Shown: positions 8,263 to 16,260 of the stretch, piece after piece | Position numbering within the stretch: position 1 is the first letter of the stretch | Layout: each line of letters begins with the position of its first letter | Origin: JBBQNJ01 sp038329845 | Lineage (GTDB): Bacteria > Planctomycetota > Phycisphaerae > Tepidisphaerales > Tepidisphaeraceae | Assembly: GCA_038329845.1 (NCBI GenBank) | Contig: JBBQNJ010000047.1 | Location: forward strand, 1-39,486 | Direction of reading: 5' to 3' | DNA: 39,486 nt | The notes under the pieces: generated by a model | What the model was told of the DNA's origin: nothing | Database searches by the model: none | What the model saw: the letters and a program-made list of their open reading frames with translations, nothing else | Translations under genes and position numbers: made by a program

Positions 8263-8284
8263 GCGGCCGCCGACGCCGTAAGCG
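8247..8284. repeat. 19-bp tandem duplication at the exonuclease-WYL stop codon
   Basis: Unit one (8247-8265) and unit two (8266-8284) both read GCCGCCGACGCCGTxAGCG, differing only at one base. The first unit contains the last codons and the TGA stop (8260-8262) of the gene. In the second copy TGA has become TAA. Confidence 0.7.
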
Positions 8285-8310
8285 CCCGCCGAGACACGGG
8301 CGCGTCCATC

Positions 8311-8342
8311 TAATCCAAATTTCAGATTTCCAATTCCATTCC
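8311..8342. repeat. Intergenic AT-rich oligomer resembling the dnaE2 insert
   Basis: Between the convergent exonuclease and fucosidase genes lies an AT-rich run built from CAAATTTCAGATTTCC and CAATTCCATTCC words. It resembles in wording the insertion found within dnaE2 at about 29009-29090 (reverse orientation), which is made of CAAATC and CAATTCC words. It may be an intergenic member of the same dispersed family. Confidence 0.4.
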
Positions 8343-8409
8343 TCGACCGCCGAGGCCGATCCCTTGGCGATTTTCGAAGTAAATCGATGAATTCGCCGGC
8401 ACAGGCGCC

Positions 8410-9675
8410 TCATCTCACGAACAATTCCACCACGGTATCAAGTTCATCCGGGAGGCGGGCGTCCCTGAGAGTTAAAAAGTCGTTTGCCTGGTCCGGCGCT
8501 GCGTTCCACGGCCTGGACGTCTTGACTTCCGAGCCATCCGCGAGCACTCGGGCTTTTTTGAGTTTCCCGGGAAGCCCGTCGATCGCGACCGGACCGACGG
8601 GGCGGTCCATCAGGTGCGCGAACAGGTGATCGCCCGCGCGGGTGTAGCGTCCCCAGTCCGGCTTGACCAACTCGGCGGCGCGGCCGGCGCCGTAGATGCT
8701 CTGGCCATTGATCCGCATCCATTGCCCCACGCGCTCGAGGATGGCGACCGATTCGGCGGGGATCTCTCCCTTGGCGTCCGGGCCGACGTTCAGTAGCAGG
8801 TTGCCGCCCTTGCTCACGCATTCGACCAGCATCCGTACCACCTGGGCGGGGGACTTGTAATTATGATCATCGCGGGCGTAGCCCCAGTTGTTGTTCAGCG
8901 TGATGCAGGCCTCCCAGACCTTGGGATTGCCCGCCTTGTCCGTCACACCCGCCGAGGGAATAATCTGCTCGGGGGTTTCGAGGTCTCCGTACTGCATGCC
9001 AGAGCCTTCCGCGGCGGCGGCGGCGTGGCCTGAGAACAGGCGGTTGTTCATGATAATCCCGGGCTGGAGCTTGCGGACCATCTCGACCAGTTCCTTCGCC
9101 CGCCACGTCTGGCCGCTCATGTTGTCATAGCTGAAGTCGAACCACAGGACGTCGATCTCGCCATAGTTGCTCAACAGCTCACGCACCTGGCCGTGCAGGT
9201 AGTCGACGTATTTGCCGGTGTCGCGTTGTTCGGACTTCATCGCCTCGTTGTTGCGCATGGGGTGGCGGCCGTCCACCGGATAATGGGGATGATGCCAGTC
9301 GAGCAGCGAGTAATAGAATCCAACCTTTAGCCCGGCTTCTCGCATAGCCTCGACGTACTCGGCGACCAAGTCGCGTTGGGCGGGCGTATTGGTCGATTTG
9401 TAGTCGGTCAGCTTGGAATCAAACAGGCAGAACCCATCGTGATGCTTGGTGGTCAGCACCACGTACTTCATCCCCGCATCGACGGCGATCCGTGCCCACT
9501 TTTTGGGGTCGTACCGCGTCGGATTGAACTCGTCGAAGTATGGCTGGTAGGCCTCGACGCTGATCTCCTCCTTGTTTCGCACCCACTCCCCGCGGGCGGG
9601 AATGGCATAGAGACCCCAGTGGATGAACATGCCAAAGCGGTCCTGGACAAACCAATCGGTATGGGAAGCGGCCAT
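8410..9675 (-). CDS. Alpha-L-fucosidase, glycoside hydrolase family 29
   Basis: GH29 enzymes remove alpha-L-fucose by a retaining mechanism. The 421-residue protein starts with WFVQDRFGMFIHWGLYAIPA, the family opening, followed by YVVLTTKHHDGFCLFDS (residues 71-87) and GFYYSLLDWHHPHYP. The likely nucleophile is D180 in DVLWFDFS. A later segment, WEACITLNNNWGY, and GNLLLNVGPDAKGEIP are also typical. No signal peptide is visible, so it probably acts in the cytoplasm on imported fucosyl oligosaccharides. It is downstream of an unknown 170-residue gene (125 bp) and a sugar permease on the same strand, possibly one transcript. The C-terminal region (about 345-421) forms a short beta-sandwich-like tail. 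Confidence 0.92.
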   Translation of the reverse strand: MAASHTDWFVQDRFGMFIHWGLYAIPARGEWVRNKEEISVEAYQPYFDEFNPTRYDPKKWARIAVDAGMKYVVLTTKHHDGFCLFDSKLTDYKSTNTPAQRDLVAEYVEAMREAGLKVGFYYSLLDWHHPHYPVDGRHPMRNNEAMKSEQRDTGKYVDYLHGQVRELLSNYGEIDVLWFDFSYDNMSGQTWRAKELVEMVRKLQPGIIMNNRLFSGHAAAAAEGSGMQYGDLETPEQIIPSAGVTDKAGNPKVWEACITLNNNWGYARDDHNYKSPAQVVRMLVECVSKGGNLLLNVGPDAKGEIPAESVAILERVGQWMRINGQSIYGAGRAAELVKPDWGRYTRAGDHLFAHLMDRPVGPVAIDGLPGKLKKARVLADGSEVKTSRPWNAAPDQANDFLTLRDARLPDELDTVVELFVR

Positions 9676-9800
9676 TTGTGATCAACCTTTCAATAAGACT
9701 CGTTGAAGGGGAAACTGTATGGCTCGCGTCGGGCCTGTCAAGCAAGACCAAAACCGCGGCCGCGGCCGGATCAGGATCCTTCGAAACGGCGCGGATTGAA

Positions 9801-10313
9801 TTACGGCGACGAGACCGGACCTTCCCCCGGCGGAACTTCCGGCTCCATCTCGTCCTCGACCAGGTCCTGGGCCAGGCGTCCGAGGAAAAATGTGATTTCC
9901 TGCTGCGCCATGCTGGGCGGCAACGGATCGCGCAGATCGTACGTATGCGTGTGATCCTGGGCCGAATCATCGCCGCGTTTTTCGCCTTCGGTGATGATGT
10001 GATGCTCGAAGGTCACGCAATCCTCGTGGCTCTGCGAGATCACCAGCTCCCCCCAACGCCAGGTCAGATGGACGCGCAGGGAAAGCTGATTACCCCAGGT
10101 ACTCACGCGATGGACGATCCGCTGTTCCTTGAACAACCGCGCCAGCGCATCGATCCCCGGAAGTACCGCGTTGTTAAGGAATTCTGCGTAATTGCGGTTG
10201 TACTCCTGCTGACACTCCATCGCTTCGCGCTCGGCGGCGAGCTTGTCGGGCGGCACGTCCCGAAACGGTTCGATCCGGCCCAGCCACCACTTGGCAAACG
10301 CTTTGTCCAGCAT
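9801..10313 (-). CDS. Conserved-looking protein of unknown function
   Basis: A 170-residue soluble protein. It is not recognised with certainty. It opens MLDKAFAKWWLGRIEPFRDV, then has a helical acidic region (LAAEREAMECQQEYNRNYAEF) and a likely beta-rich part (HRVSTWGNQLSLRVHLTWRWGE), ending in an acidic, proline-rich tail. Start chosen at ATG 10313. The frame extends 17 codons upstream but that part looks non-coding. It lies between a sugar ABC permease (82 bp upstream) and the fucosidase (125 bp downstream), same strand. No membrane segment or signal peptide is seen. Confidence 0.65.
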   Translation of the reverse strand: MLDKAFAKWWLGRIEPFRDVPPDKLAAEREAMECQQEYNRNYAEFLNNAVLPGIDALARLFKEQRIVHRVSTWGNQLSLRVHLTWRWGELVISQSHEDCVTFEHHIITEGEKRGDDSAQDHTHTYDLRDPLPPSMAQQEITFFLGRLAQDLVEDEMEPEVPPGEGPVSSP

Positions 10314-10395
10314 GACCGATGAGCTTACCCCCAACCGCCGGACGCACAATACCGCCGATCCCACGTCGCGAACGTCGCTGACACGCTTCCCAGTG

Positions 10396-11280
10396 CTACT
10401 TGCCGTAATGCACCCATTTCCGCCCCGTCCAGAAAGCGATCGCGGTCAGGAAGAGAATGATCAGCAGTTGGATCCACGCCATGGCGCTGGCGTAGCCCAT
10501 GCGAAGGTTGTTAAAAGCGCTGTCGTAGAGATACATGGTGAAAAAGTATCCCGCGCGGTCGGCGCCGCCGCCGGGGACCATGATCTGTGGAATGGCGAAG
10601 ACCTGCCAGGAGCCGATGATCGCCATGATGAGATTGAAAAAAATCACCGGGGAGATCATCGGAATCGTGACATGCCACAGCCGCCGCCAGCCCACCGCCC
10701 CATCGATTTCCGCCGCCTCGTACAGCTCGCGCGGGACATCCTGCAATCCCGCCAGGTAGATCACGACGGTGTGCCCCACGCCCCACAGGCTCATGAACGC
10801 CAGCGCCGGAAGGATCAAGCCGGGTTCGCTGAGCCATCCGCGCGGATCCAGGCCGATTTGTTCGAGCAGGTAGTTGATCAGCCCCACACGGCTGCCGTTG
10901 AACATCCAGAGCCAGACCATCGCCGACGCCACCGCCGGAACCAGCGACGGCAGGAAAATGATCGTCCGGTAGACCGCCTGCCCGCGGATCGGGGCATTGA
11001 GCATCAGGGCGAGTCCCAGCGAAACGAGCATCCCCGCCGGCAAAGCGATCAGGGCGTAGACGATGGTGTTGACCAGGGCCTTGGCGAAGACCGGATCGCG
11101 TAGCAGCTCGCGGTAGTTGTCCAGGCCCACCCACGCCGCCGGACGAAGCGTCGAGTAGTCGCAGAAGCTGAATGCCAGCGACAGCGCGATCGGCGCCAGC
11201 GCAAAGGCGCAGAAGCCGAATATCCACGGCGAGCAGAACGCCAACCCCTTTCCCACTTGTCCCCATTCGCGCCGGGTCAT
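10396..11280 (-). CDS. Sugar ABC transporter permease, UgpA/MalF type
   Basis: A 294-residue inner-membrane protein with six predicted membrane segments. The first is near residues 15-37; others are near 70-95, 105-128, 155-178, 205-225 and 262-284. The cytoplasmic EAA loop, which docks the ATPase, reads EAAEIDGAVGWRRLWHVTIP. The family (carbohydrate uptake class 1) normally pairs with a second permease (UgpE/MalG), a binding protein and an ATPase. None is adjacent here, although the gene leads a same-strand run with a fucosidase, which hints at a fucosyl-saccharide substrate. Start chosen at ATG 11280. A TTG nine bases upstream is a weaker alternative. Confidence 0.9.
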   Translation of the reverse strand: MTRREWGQVGKGLAFCSPWIFGFCAFALAPIALSLAFSFCDYSTLRPAAWVGLDNYRELLRDPVFAKALVNTIVYALIALPAGMLVSLGLALMLNAPIRGQAVYRTIIFLPSLVPAVASAMVWLWMFNGSRVGLINYLLEQIGLDPRGWLSEPGLILPALAFMSLWGVGHTVVIYLAGLQDVPRELYEAAEIDGAVGWRRLWHVTIPMISPVIFFNLIMAIIGSWQVFAIPQIMVPGGGADRAGYFFTMYLYDSAFNNLRMGYASAMAWIQLLIILFLTAIAFWTGRKWVHYGK

Positions 11281-11667
11281 CGTCGCCAAAGCGTATGATG
11301 CGCCGCGAGCCGACGCAACGGGCAGCGAGTCATCCCCACTTTTGCCAGTGATCGCGTTTCTTCATCATGCCGACGCGGACGTCGGCGTTCTGCGTGATGC
11401 CGCCGAACGCGGCTACGCGCTGTGGAACGCCCGCGTCCCCGTCGGCTCTTCATTCCGAAGCCATGGCGGAAAACGGAAAATTGGGGATGACTCGGCGCTT
11501 TCAACGTTGAAGCCGCTTGGGTATACTCGGGTCGATCCTCCGGCGGCGAACGGTCGGGGCGCGATTCCGCTGAGGCGGGGCGATGCCCGGATTAGTTCGG
11601 TGCCGGTGGGGAAGTCATCGGGAACGAGTCTTGACACACGGCCCAAAGGGAAAGGAGCCGTCCATCC
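11281..11667. other. 387-bp divergent intergenic region bounded partly by a 13-bp inverted repeat
   Basis: No gene was recognised. CGAGTCATCCCCA at 11326-11338 is repeated in exact reverse complement at 11482-11494, enclosing 143 bp. No target-site duplication flanks the arms. The minus strand between the arms has a short frame ending GMMKKRDHWQKWG and stop, which may be chance. To the right, TATACT at 11522-11527 could be a -10 element for the membrane protein gene, with only a weak -35. Confidence 0.5.
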
Positions 11668-13635
11668 ATGGCGGACACACCGCAAGCGACGATTTCGGGT
11701 ATCAACTGGCGAGAAGCCCTTCCATTTACCCATGTTTTCCGGGCGTTTCGCCTGGCGATCCACCCCTCCAAGCTGATGCTGGCGCTGGTGGGACTGCTGA
11801 TGGTCTACTTCGGCGGGCGCGTCATGGACGCGGTCTGGCCGGTCGCCCATACCGCCGTGCCCGATGAGATTCTTCTTTATCAGGACGCCGTGCGCGGCGC
11901 CTCGACACCGTCCGATGCGACTCGACAACTCGGTCGGCGGCTCGGCGAGATGCTCAACGCCCTGGGGCGCGAGGGGGCCAACGACAGGATGGTCAGCCCC
12001 GCATCTTCCGATTTCAAACATGCCCGCGCGATGCAGCGCAGCGCCCTCGAGCGCCACTACGCGATGCGCCTGGGGATGCTGAACCACCCGGAACTCAAGA
12101 CCGAGGAGCAAGTCCTCGCCGCAGCGCGGGCCGGGAAATATCTCGGTGCCGTGAAGGATCAGATTCTCGCCCAGCGCGAGCTGGCGGTGGCGGCGGCGAA
12201 CAAGGCGTTCGCGTCGATATCGTCTCCCACCGCCGAGCAGACCCGCGCCCATGAGCAGGCCGTGCGGCGCATCTACGCCGATGCGTCGGAAGGGTATGCC
12301 CTGGTCAAGCAGATCAAGGGCGGCGGTCTTTTCATCGCCTTTTTCGAATACCAGGCTGGCCAGATTTACAACGTGATCGGCGGGGTCACGGCCCTTAGCC
12401 CCACCCGGGTTATCTCGTCGATCATCAACTTCTTCACCGTCGGACCGGCCTGGGCCTTTACTCAGCATCCGGTCTATTTCTCGATTTTCACACTGTGGTT
12501 CCTGTTGATCTGGTCGATTTTCGGCGGGGCGCTGGCCCGCATCGCCGCCGTCCACGCCGCCAAGGACGAGAAGCTTTCGATCCGCCAGGCGCTGCGATTC
12601 AGCGTCGCCAAGTTCCTCAGCTTCTTCTTCGCCCCGATCATTCCATTGTTGATCGTGCTGGCGGTGGGGCTGCTGGTGACGGCCGCAGCGCTGCTGGGCA
12701 ACATCCCGGTGGTCGGGCCGATTGTGATCGGCCTGTTCTTCTTCCTCGCCTTGATCGCCGGGTTCGTCATGACCCTGGTTCTGCTGGGAACTCTCGGCGG
12801 ATTCAACCTCATGTATCCCACGATCGCCGTGGAAGGCTCCGACAGCTTCGACGCGATCAGCCGCAGCTTCAGTTACCTGTACGCTCGCCCATGGCGGCTG
12901 GCGTTCTACACGATGGTCGCGGTGGTGTACGGCGCGCTGACATACCTGTTCGTGCGGCTGTTCCTCTACGTGATGCTTGCATCGATCCATTACTTCGTCG
13001 GCCTGGGCATGTTCGTACACGCCGACAACAACGCCCCATTGTGGTCGATGCTGTGGGAGGGACCGACCGCCTCGGGCCGGCTCATCTACAACATCGACTT
13101 CTTGGCCCTGGGTCCGGCGCAGGATACCGCGGCGGTGCTGGTGGCAATCTGGGTCTTCCTCACCATTTCGATGCTCGGAGCCTTCGCCATCAGCTTCTAC
13201 TTCTGCGCTAATACGCTGATCTATTACCTGATGCGGCGAGAGGTCGACGCCACCGAGTTGGATGATGTCTACCTGGATCAAACCGATGAGGAGTTCGGCG
13301 AGATGACTCCCCCCGCGACAGAACCCGCGCCCGCGACAACGGACGCCTCGGCCACGTTGCTGCCAGTCGTGCAGCCCACCGCCTCGATGCCGGCCGCGCC
13401 GCCGGCGACCGACGTGACGCCCACGCCGCAGTCAACCTCCGCGCCCGACGTGACGCCCGCGACGCCGTCAAACTCCGCGATGGAATCGACCGCTTCGCCA
13501 GCCGACACAACGCCTGCGGCCGACACGCCGCCGTCGTCGGACATGCCGTCGTCGTCGGACATGCGGCCGTCGTCGGAATCGGAGCCGCCGTCGTCGTCGC
13601 AATCGCAGCCGCAGGACAAACCGCCGATCCCCTGA
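11668..13635 (+). CDS. Multi-pass membrane protein with Pro/Ser/Thr-rich tail, unknown function
   Basis: A 655-residue protein. It begins with a hydrophobic segment near 35-52 and then a soluble helical region (about 60-230) rich in Ala, Arg and Glu. Five or six strong membrane segments follow near 265-287, 312-340, 345-382, 415-450 and 490-525. The last ~110 residues are low complexity, with repeated TPAT, PSSSDM and SSESEPP words. There is no recognised enzymatic motif. Similar large membrane proteins are common in planctomycetes, but no family name is offered. The start is supported by AAGGAG about 10 nt upstream of ATG. A strong terminator follows, so the gene is probably the end of its own transcript. 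Confidence 0.85.
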   Translation: MADTPQATISGINWREALPFTHVFRAFRLAIHPSKLMLALVGLLMVYFGGRVMDAVWPVAHTAVPDEILLYQDAVRGASTPSDATRQLGRRLGEMLNALGREGANDRMVSPASSDFKHARAMQRSALERHYAMRLGMLNHPELKTEEQVLAAARAGKYLGAVKDQILAQRELAVAAANKAFASISSPTAEQTRAHEQAVRRIYADASEGYALVKQIKGGGLFIAFFEYQAGQIYNVIGGVTALSPTRVISSIINFFTVGPAWAFTQHPVYFSIFTLWFLLIWSIFGGALARIAAVHAAKDEKLSIRQALRFSVAKFLSFFFAPIIPLLIVLAVGLLVTAAALLGNIPVVGPIVIGLFFFLALIAGFVMTLVLLGTLGGFNLMYPTIAVEGSDSFDAISRSFSYLYARPWRLAFYTMVAVVYGALTYLFVRLFLYVMLASIHYFVGLGMFVHADNNAPLWSMLWEGPTASGRLIYNIDFLALGPAQDTAAVLVAIWVFLTISMLGAFAISFYFCANTLIYYLMRREVDATELDDVYLDQTDEEFGEMTPPATEPAPATTDASATLLPVVQPTASMPAAPPATDVTPTPQSTSAPDVTPATPSNSAMESTASPADTTPAADTPPSSDMPSSSDMRPSSESEPPSSSQSQPQDKPPIP

Positions 13636-13667
13636 TCGGCACCGAGTTCATCGGCGATCGCAACCAA

Positions 13668-13709
13668 GCTCGGCCCCGCGACCTTCGTCACGGGGCCGAG
13701 CTTTTTTTT
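13668..13709 (+). terminator. Rho-independent terminator after the membrane protein gene
   Basis: GCTCGGCCCCG (13668-13678) pairs perfectly with CGGGGCCGAGC (13691-13701), with a 12-nt loop, followed by eight T residues (13702-13709). It lies 33 bp past the stop codon. For the convergent miaB gene the far side lacks a T tract, so it works mainly on the plus strand. Confidence 0.93.
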
Positions 13710-13729
13710 ACGACAACGCTCGGGTCGAT

Positions 13730-15361
13730 TTATCCGTCGTTCGACTCGGCGGTGAGTTGGCCGAAGAGCGTGAGGCTCCTGGCATCGGTGATGCGGACAC
13801 GAGCGATTTTCCCGATCAGCGTTTCCGGAGCGTCGAACGCCACCGCCTGGTCGCCGCGGGTTCGACCCAGCAACTGCACGCCGCGGCGCTCCGCAGGCTC
13901 GGTCAGAAGCGATCCCGCGCCCCGGCTCGCCGCCCGGCGCGATTCCCAGAGCAACTCAACACCGCCAGGCCCCGGCCCCGTCGCCAGCGCGGGCTTCCCG
14001 GCGGCGAGATCGTCCCATCCCCCCGATTCCCCTCCCCGCGCCGGCTCCCGTCCCCGCGCCGATTCCCGGCCTCGCGCCGGTTCCCGTTCCCCCGCCGAAT
14101 CCCGTTCCCACGCCGATCCCCGGCCTCGCCTCTCGATCATCACCTCGACGGTCCGTCCGATCATCTGGCGGTTGCTTGTGATGGAAACGTCCTGCTGCAC
14201 CGCCAAGAGTTCGTTATTCCGCCGTCTTTTCTCCTCTTCGTTCACATCGTCGCGCAGCCGCTCGATCGCCGGCGTCCCCGGGCGCGGGCTGTATTTGAAG
14301 ATGAAGCTGTTCTTGTACCCCGCGTATCGCAGCAGCTCGACCGACTGCGCGAAATCCTCGTCCGTCTCCGTGGGAAACCCGACGATGAAGTCTCCCGCCA
14401 GGCACAGGTCCGGCATTTTCTCCCGCGCCCGGTCGATGAAATGGCGATACTCCCCGGCGGTGTATCCGCGGTTCATCAGCTTAAGAATCCGGTCGCTGCC
14501 GGACTGCGCCGGCACATGCAGGTATCGGCAGATGCGCGGGCAGTCCCGCATCGCGTCCAGGGCCGCATCGGTGAAGTCACGCGGGTAGCTGGTCACGAAC
14601 CGCAGCCGCGGCAGATCGGGCGTCTTGTCATGCAGCGCCGTCAGCAGATCCGCGAAAGTCGTTGTTCGCCCGTCCCCGTGGCGATACGTATAATGGTTGA
14701 CCGTCTGGCCCAGCAGCGTCACCTCGACGCATCCGCCATCCACCAGCTTGCGCACTTCGTCGATGATGTTGCCCGGCGGACGATGCACCTCAGCGCCGCG
14801 GGTATACGGAACCACGCAGTAGGTGCAGAATTTATTGCAGCCGCGGGTAATCCTCACGTACGCCTGCGACAACTGCGAATCCGCCGAGACGCTGCGGCTC
14901 AAATCCAGCAGTTCAAGCCGGTCCTCCACCGCTTCGAGCGTGCCGCTGCGCCGCGAGCGCGACCCGCTCAGCGCCGACTGGCGGGGGCGCGATGAATCAC
15001 CCGCAACCACGGCGTTGTGAATCAGCCCCGGCAGGCGATCCAGCTCCCCCGGCCCGCATAGCACGTCCACATGCGGGTGGCGTCGAAACAGATTCTTCCC
15101 ATCGCGCTCGGCCATGCAGCCGATCACCGCGATCACCAGCGCGGGCTCGGCGGTCTTTCGCGGCTTAAGCTCCCCGAGTCGCGACCAGACCTTCTGCTCG
15201 GCATGTTCGCGCACCGAGCAAGTGTTGTAGATGATCACATCCGCCTGATCGCGGTCGGACACCGGGTCGTAGCCTTGGGCCAGCAGTTGGCCCAGCACCA
15301 ACTCGCTGTCCAGCGCGTTCATCTGGCAGCCGAACGTTTCCAGGTACAACTTGCGGGTCAC
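13730..15361 (-). CDS. miaB: tRNA-2-methylthio-N6-dimethylallyladenosine synthase, with a TRAM insertion
   Basis: MiaB is a radical-SAM methylthiotransferase that modifies A37 of tRNAs decoding UNN codons. The N-terminal domain has the three auxiliary cluster cysteines C12 (ETFGCQMN), C48 (NTCSVRE) and C82 (IGCMAERDG). The radical SAM motif is C175-x3-C179-x2-C182 (RGCNKFCTYCVVPYTRG). The C-terminal TRAM domain (about 400-543) is interrupted near residues 413-493 by a low-complexity Arg/Glu/Ala/Gly insert, after which GRTRGDQAVAF and LIGKIARVRI resume the family pattern. Start chosen at GTG 15361, which has GGAGG ten bases upstream and makes the protein begin TRKLYLETFGCQ as in homologues. 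543 residues compares with about 450 usual. Convergent to the gene before it. Confidence 0.94.
   Translation of the reverse strand: MTRKLYLETFGCQMNALDSELVLGQLLAQGYDPVSDRDQADVIIYNTCSVREHAEQKVWSRLGELKPRKTAEPALVIAVIGCMAERDGKNLFRRHPHVDVLCGPGELDRLPGLIHNAVVAGDSSRPRQSALSGSRSRRSGTLEAVEDRLELLDLSRSVSADSQLSQAYVRITRGCNKFCTYCVVPYTRGAEVHRPPGNIIDEVRKLVDGGCVEVTLLGQTVNHYTYRHGDGRTTTFADLLTALHDKTPDLPRLRFVTSYPRDFTDAALDAMRDCPRICRYLHVPAQSGSDRILKLMNRGYTAGEYRHFIDRAREKMPDLCLAGDFIVGFPTETDEDFAQSVELLRYAGYKNSFIFKYSPRPGTPAIERLRDDVNEEEKRRRNNELLAVQQDVSITSNRQMIGRTVEVMIERRGRGSAWERDSAGEREPARGRESARGREPARGGESGGWDDLAAGKPALATGPGPGGVELLWESRRAASRGAGSLLTEPAERRGVQLLGRTRGDQAVAFDAPETLIGKIARVRITDARSLTLFGQLTAESNDG
14029..14130. repeat. 18-bp minisatellite inside miaB
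   Basis: Five complete 18-bp units start at 14029, 14047, 14065, 14083 and 14101 and a partial sixth at 14119. Four of the five complete units begin CCCG, and all share GCCG in their second half. The repeat is in frame and codes six-residue units like GREPAR and GRESAR on the minus strand. The array forms the core of the MiaB TRAM insertion. Confidence 0.85.
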
Positions 15362-15464
15362 GATGCGGTATCCTCCATTTCGGTCGGTGCCGAGCCTGTC
15401 CGATGCCAACTACGACGCCGCCAAGCGGCGCGGTCATCCATGTCTGCAGGCGCTACGCCCTGAT

Positions 15465-15560
15465 GAGAAACGTCGGATCATTGTCCCCGTGCATTTGCGG
15501 GGGGTAGACCGCGACCGGATGGGCTGCGCCCGTGTCGAGAAACGTCGGATCGTTGTCCCC
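15465..15560. repeat. 24-bp direct repeat pair between miaB and the next gene
   Basis: A 24-bp unit that starts GAGAAACGTCGGATC occurs at 15465-15488 and 15537-15560 with one mismatch, 72 bp apart. Both lie in the 212-bp gap between miaB and the 171-residue gene on the minus strand, the second copy 14 bp past that gene's stop codon. No dyad symmetry was found within the unit. Confidence 0.7.
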
Positions 15561-15573
15561 CCGAAGCGGTGAG

Positions 15574-16089
15574 TCAATTCGGGCTGTTTTTCGGCCCCGC
15601 AGCCGGCGGCGCGCTCGAGGGTCCGGAAGGCGGCGCCGATGCCGGACGAGATACCGGCGCGGGCGTCGCATTGGTCGCCAGTCGCGGACCGGTCGCGCCA
15701 GCGGGTTTGGCGGTATTCCCAGCCGTTGTAGCACCCCCGACCGCTCCAGCGCCCCCGATGGTCCCACCGCCGGAAACCGCGACGGACTTTTCTTTCGCTC
15801 CCGGCGTCACGCCCGCTTCGGCGAGCTGCTCGGCGGGCAGATACTGACGCTGCGCCTTTTCGATCATCTCGACCAGCGCCTTGACATCCCGCAGCGACTC
15901 GGGGCTTCCCCATAGCAGCAGGTAGTTCACGTGCCAGTTGCAGCGATCGAACGAACACTGCTCGAGGTGATACGCCGACTGCTGAAGAATCAGCGTGCAG
16001 GCGACGAAGTTGCAGCGGACAAATGCCTGCCCGCTGATATAGACGGTCTGGTTCTCAAATGTTTCGCCTTCGTGCTTCGTCAACAACAT
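15574..16089 (-). CDS. Small protein with cysteine-rich pentapeptide-like core, unknown function
   Basis: A 171-residue protein. The N-terminal half (about 1-60) reads like beta-helix coils, with VYISGQAFVRCNFVAC and LEQCSFDRCNW, i.e. pentapeptide-like repeats with four regularly placed cysteines. A helix follows (ESLRDVKALVEMIEKAQ). The last 80 residues are a low-complexity Gly/Ala/Pro/Ser tail. The start at ATG 16089 is well supported by GGAGG five bases upstream. No signal peptide is seen. It is divergent from the JAMM-cysK-cysC cluster, with a shared ~170-bp control region. The family is not recognised, and whether the tail is disordered or surface-associated cannot be said. Confidence 0.75.
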   Translation of the reverse strand: MLLTKHEGETFENQTVYISGQAFVRCNFVACTLILQQSAYHLEQCSFDRCNWHVNYLLLWGSPESLRDVKALVEMIEKAQRQYLPAEQLAEAGVTPGAKEKSVAVSGGGTIGGAGAVGGATTAGNTAKPAGATGPRLATNATPAPVSRPASAPPSGPSSAPPAAGPKNSPN

Positions 16090-16204
16090 ATCGCCTCCCG
16101 TTTTCGTGTCGTATCGCCGGACCAAGCGGCGACTGTCGATCCCATCGTCGGATCAAACTCCCGCCGAGTCAATTGAGATGGAGGAAAGACCCAAAAAAAA
16201 CGCC

Positions 16205-16233
16205 TTGACCGGGGGCCAAACGATGCATATCCT
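16205..16233 (+). promoter_or_regulatory. Sigma-70 promoter of the sulfur cluster
   Basis: TTGACC (16205-16210) and TATCCT (16228-16233) are 17 bp apart, matching consensus at 5/6 and 4/6. The start point predicted about 7 bp beyond (near 16240) falls inside the palindrome at 16236-16249. The first codon of the JAMM gene follows 28 bp after the -10 element. Confidence 0.7.
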
Positions 16234-16235
16234 AT

Positions 16236-16249
16236 ATCCCTATAGGGAT
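16236..16249 (+). promoter_or_regulatory. 14-bp perfect palindrome over the transcription start, likely repressor operator
   Basis: ATCCCTATAGGGAT is a perfect inverted repeat placed on the predicted start site of the sulfur cluster promoter. A dimeric regulator bound here would block initiation. The CCTATAGG core resembles operators of Rrf2-family regulators that sense sulfur or iron-sulfur status, which is an inference from memory of that family. No regulator gene lies in the window. Confidence 0.6.
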
Positions 16250-16260
16250 TATAGTAATTC

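Noticed and set aside
11413..13281. 622-codon open frame antisense to the membrane protein gene
   Set aside because: Its translation is Asp/His/Arg-rich with no domain, a usual shadow of a GC-rich gene on the other strand, which has a good ribosome binding site and membrane segments.
13757..14995. 412-codon open frame antisense to miaB
   Set aside because: Opposite conserved radical-SAM sequence, and its text is the typical Arg/Pro shadow.
16236..16249. Restriction-site-like palindrome of no function
   Set aside because: Rejected as the sole reading because it sits exactly on the predicted transcription start with a good promoter, so an operator is more likely.
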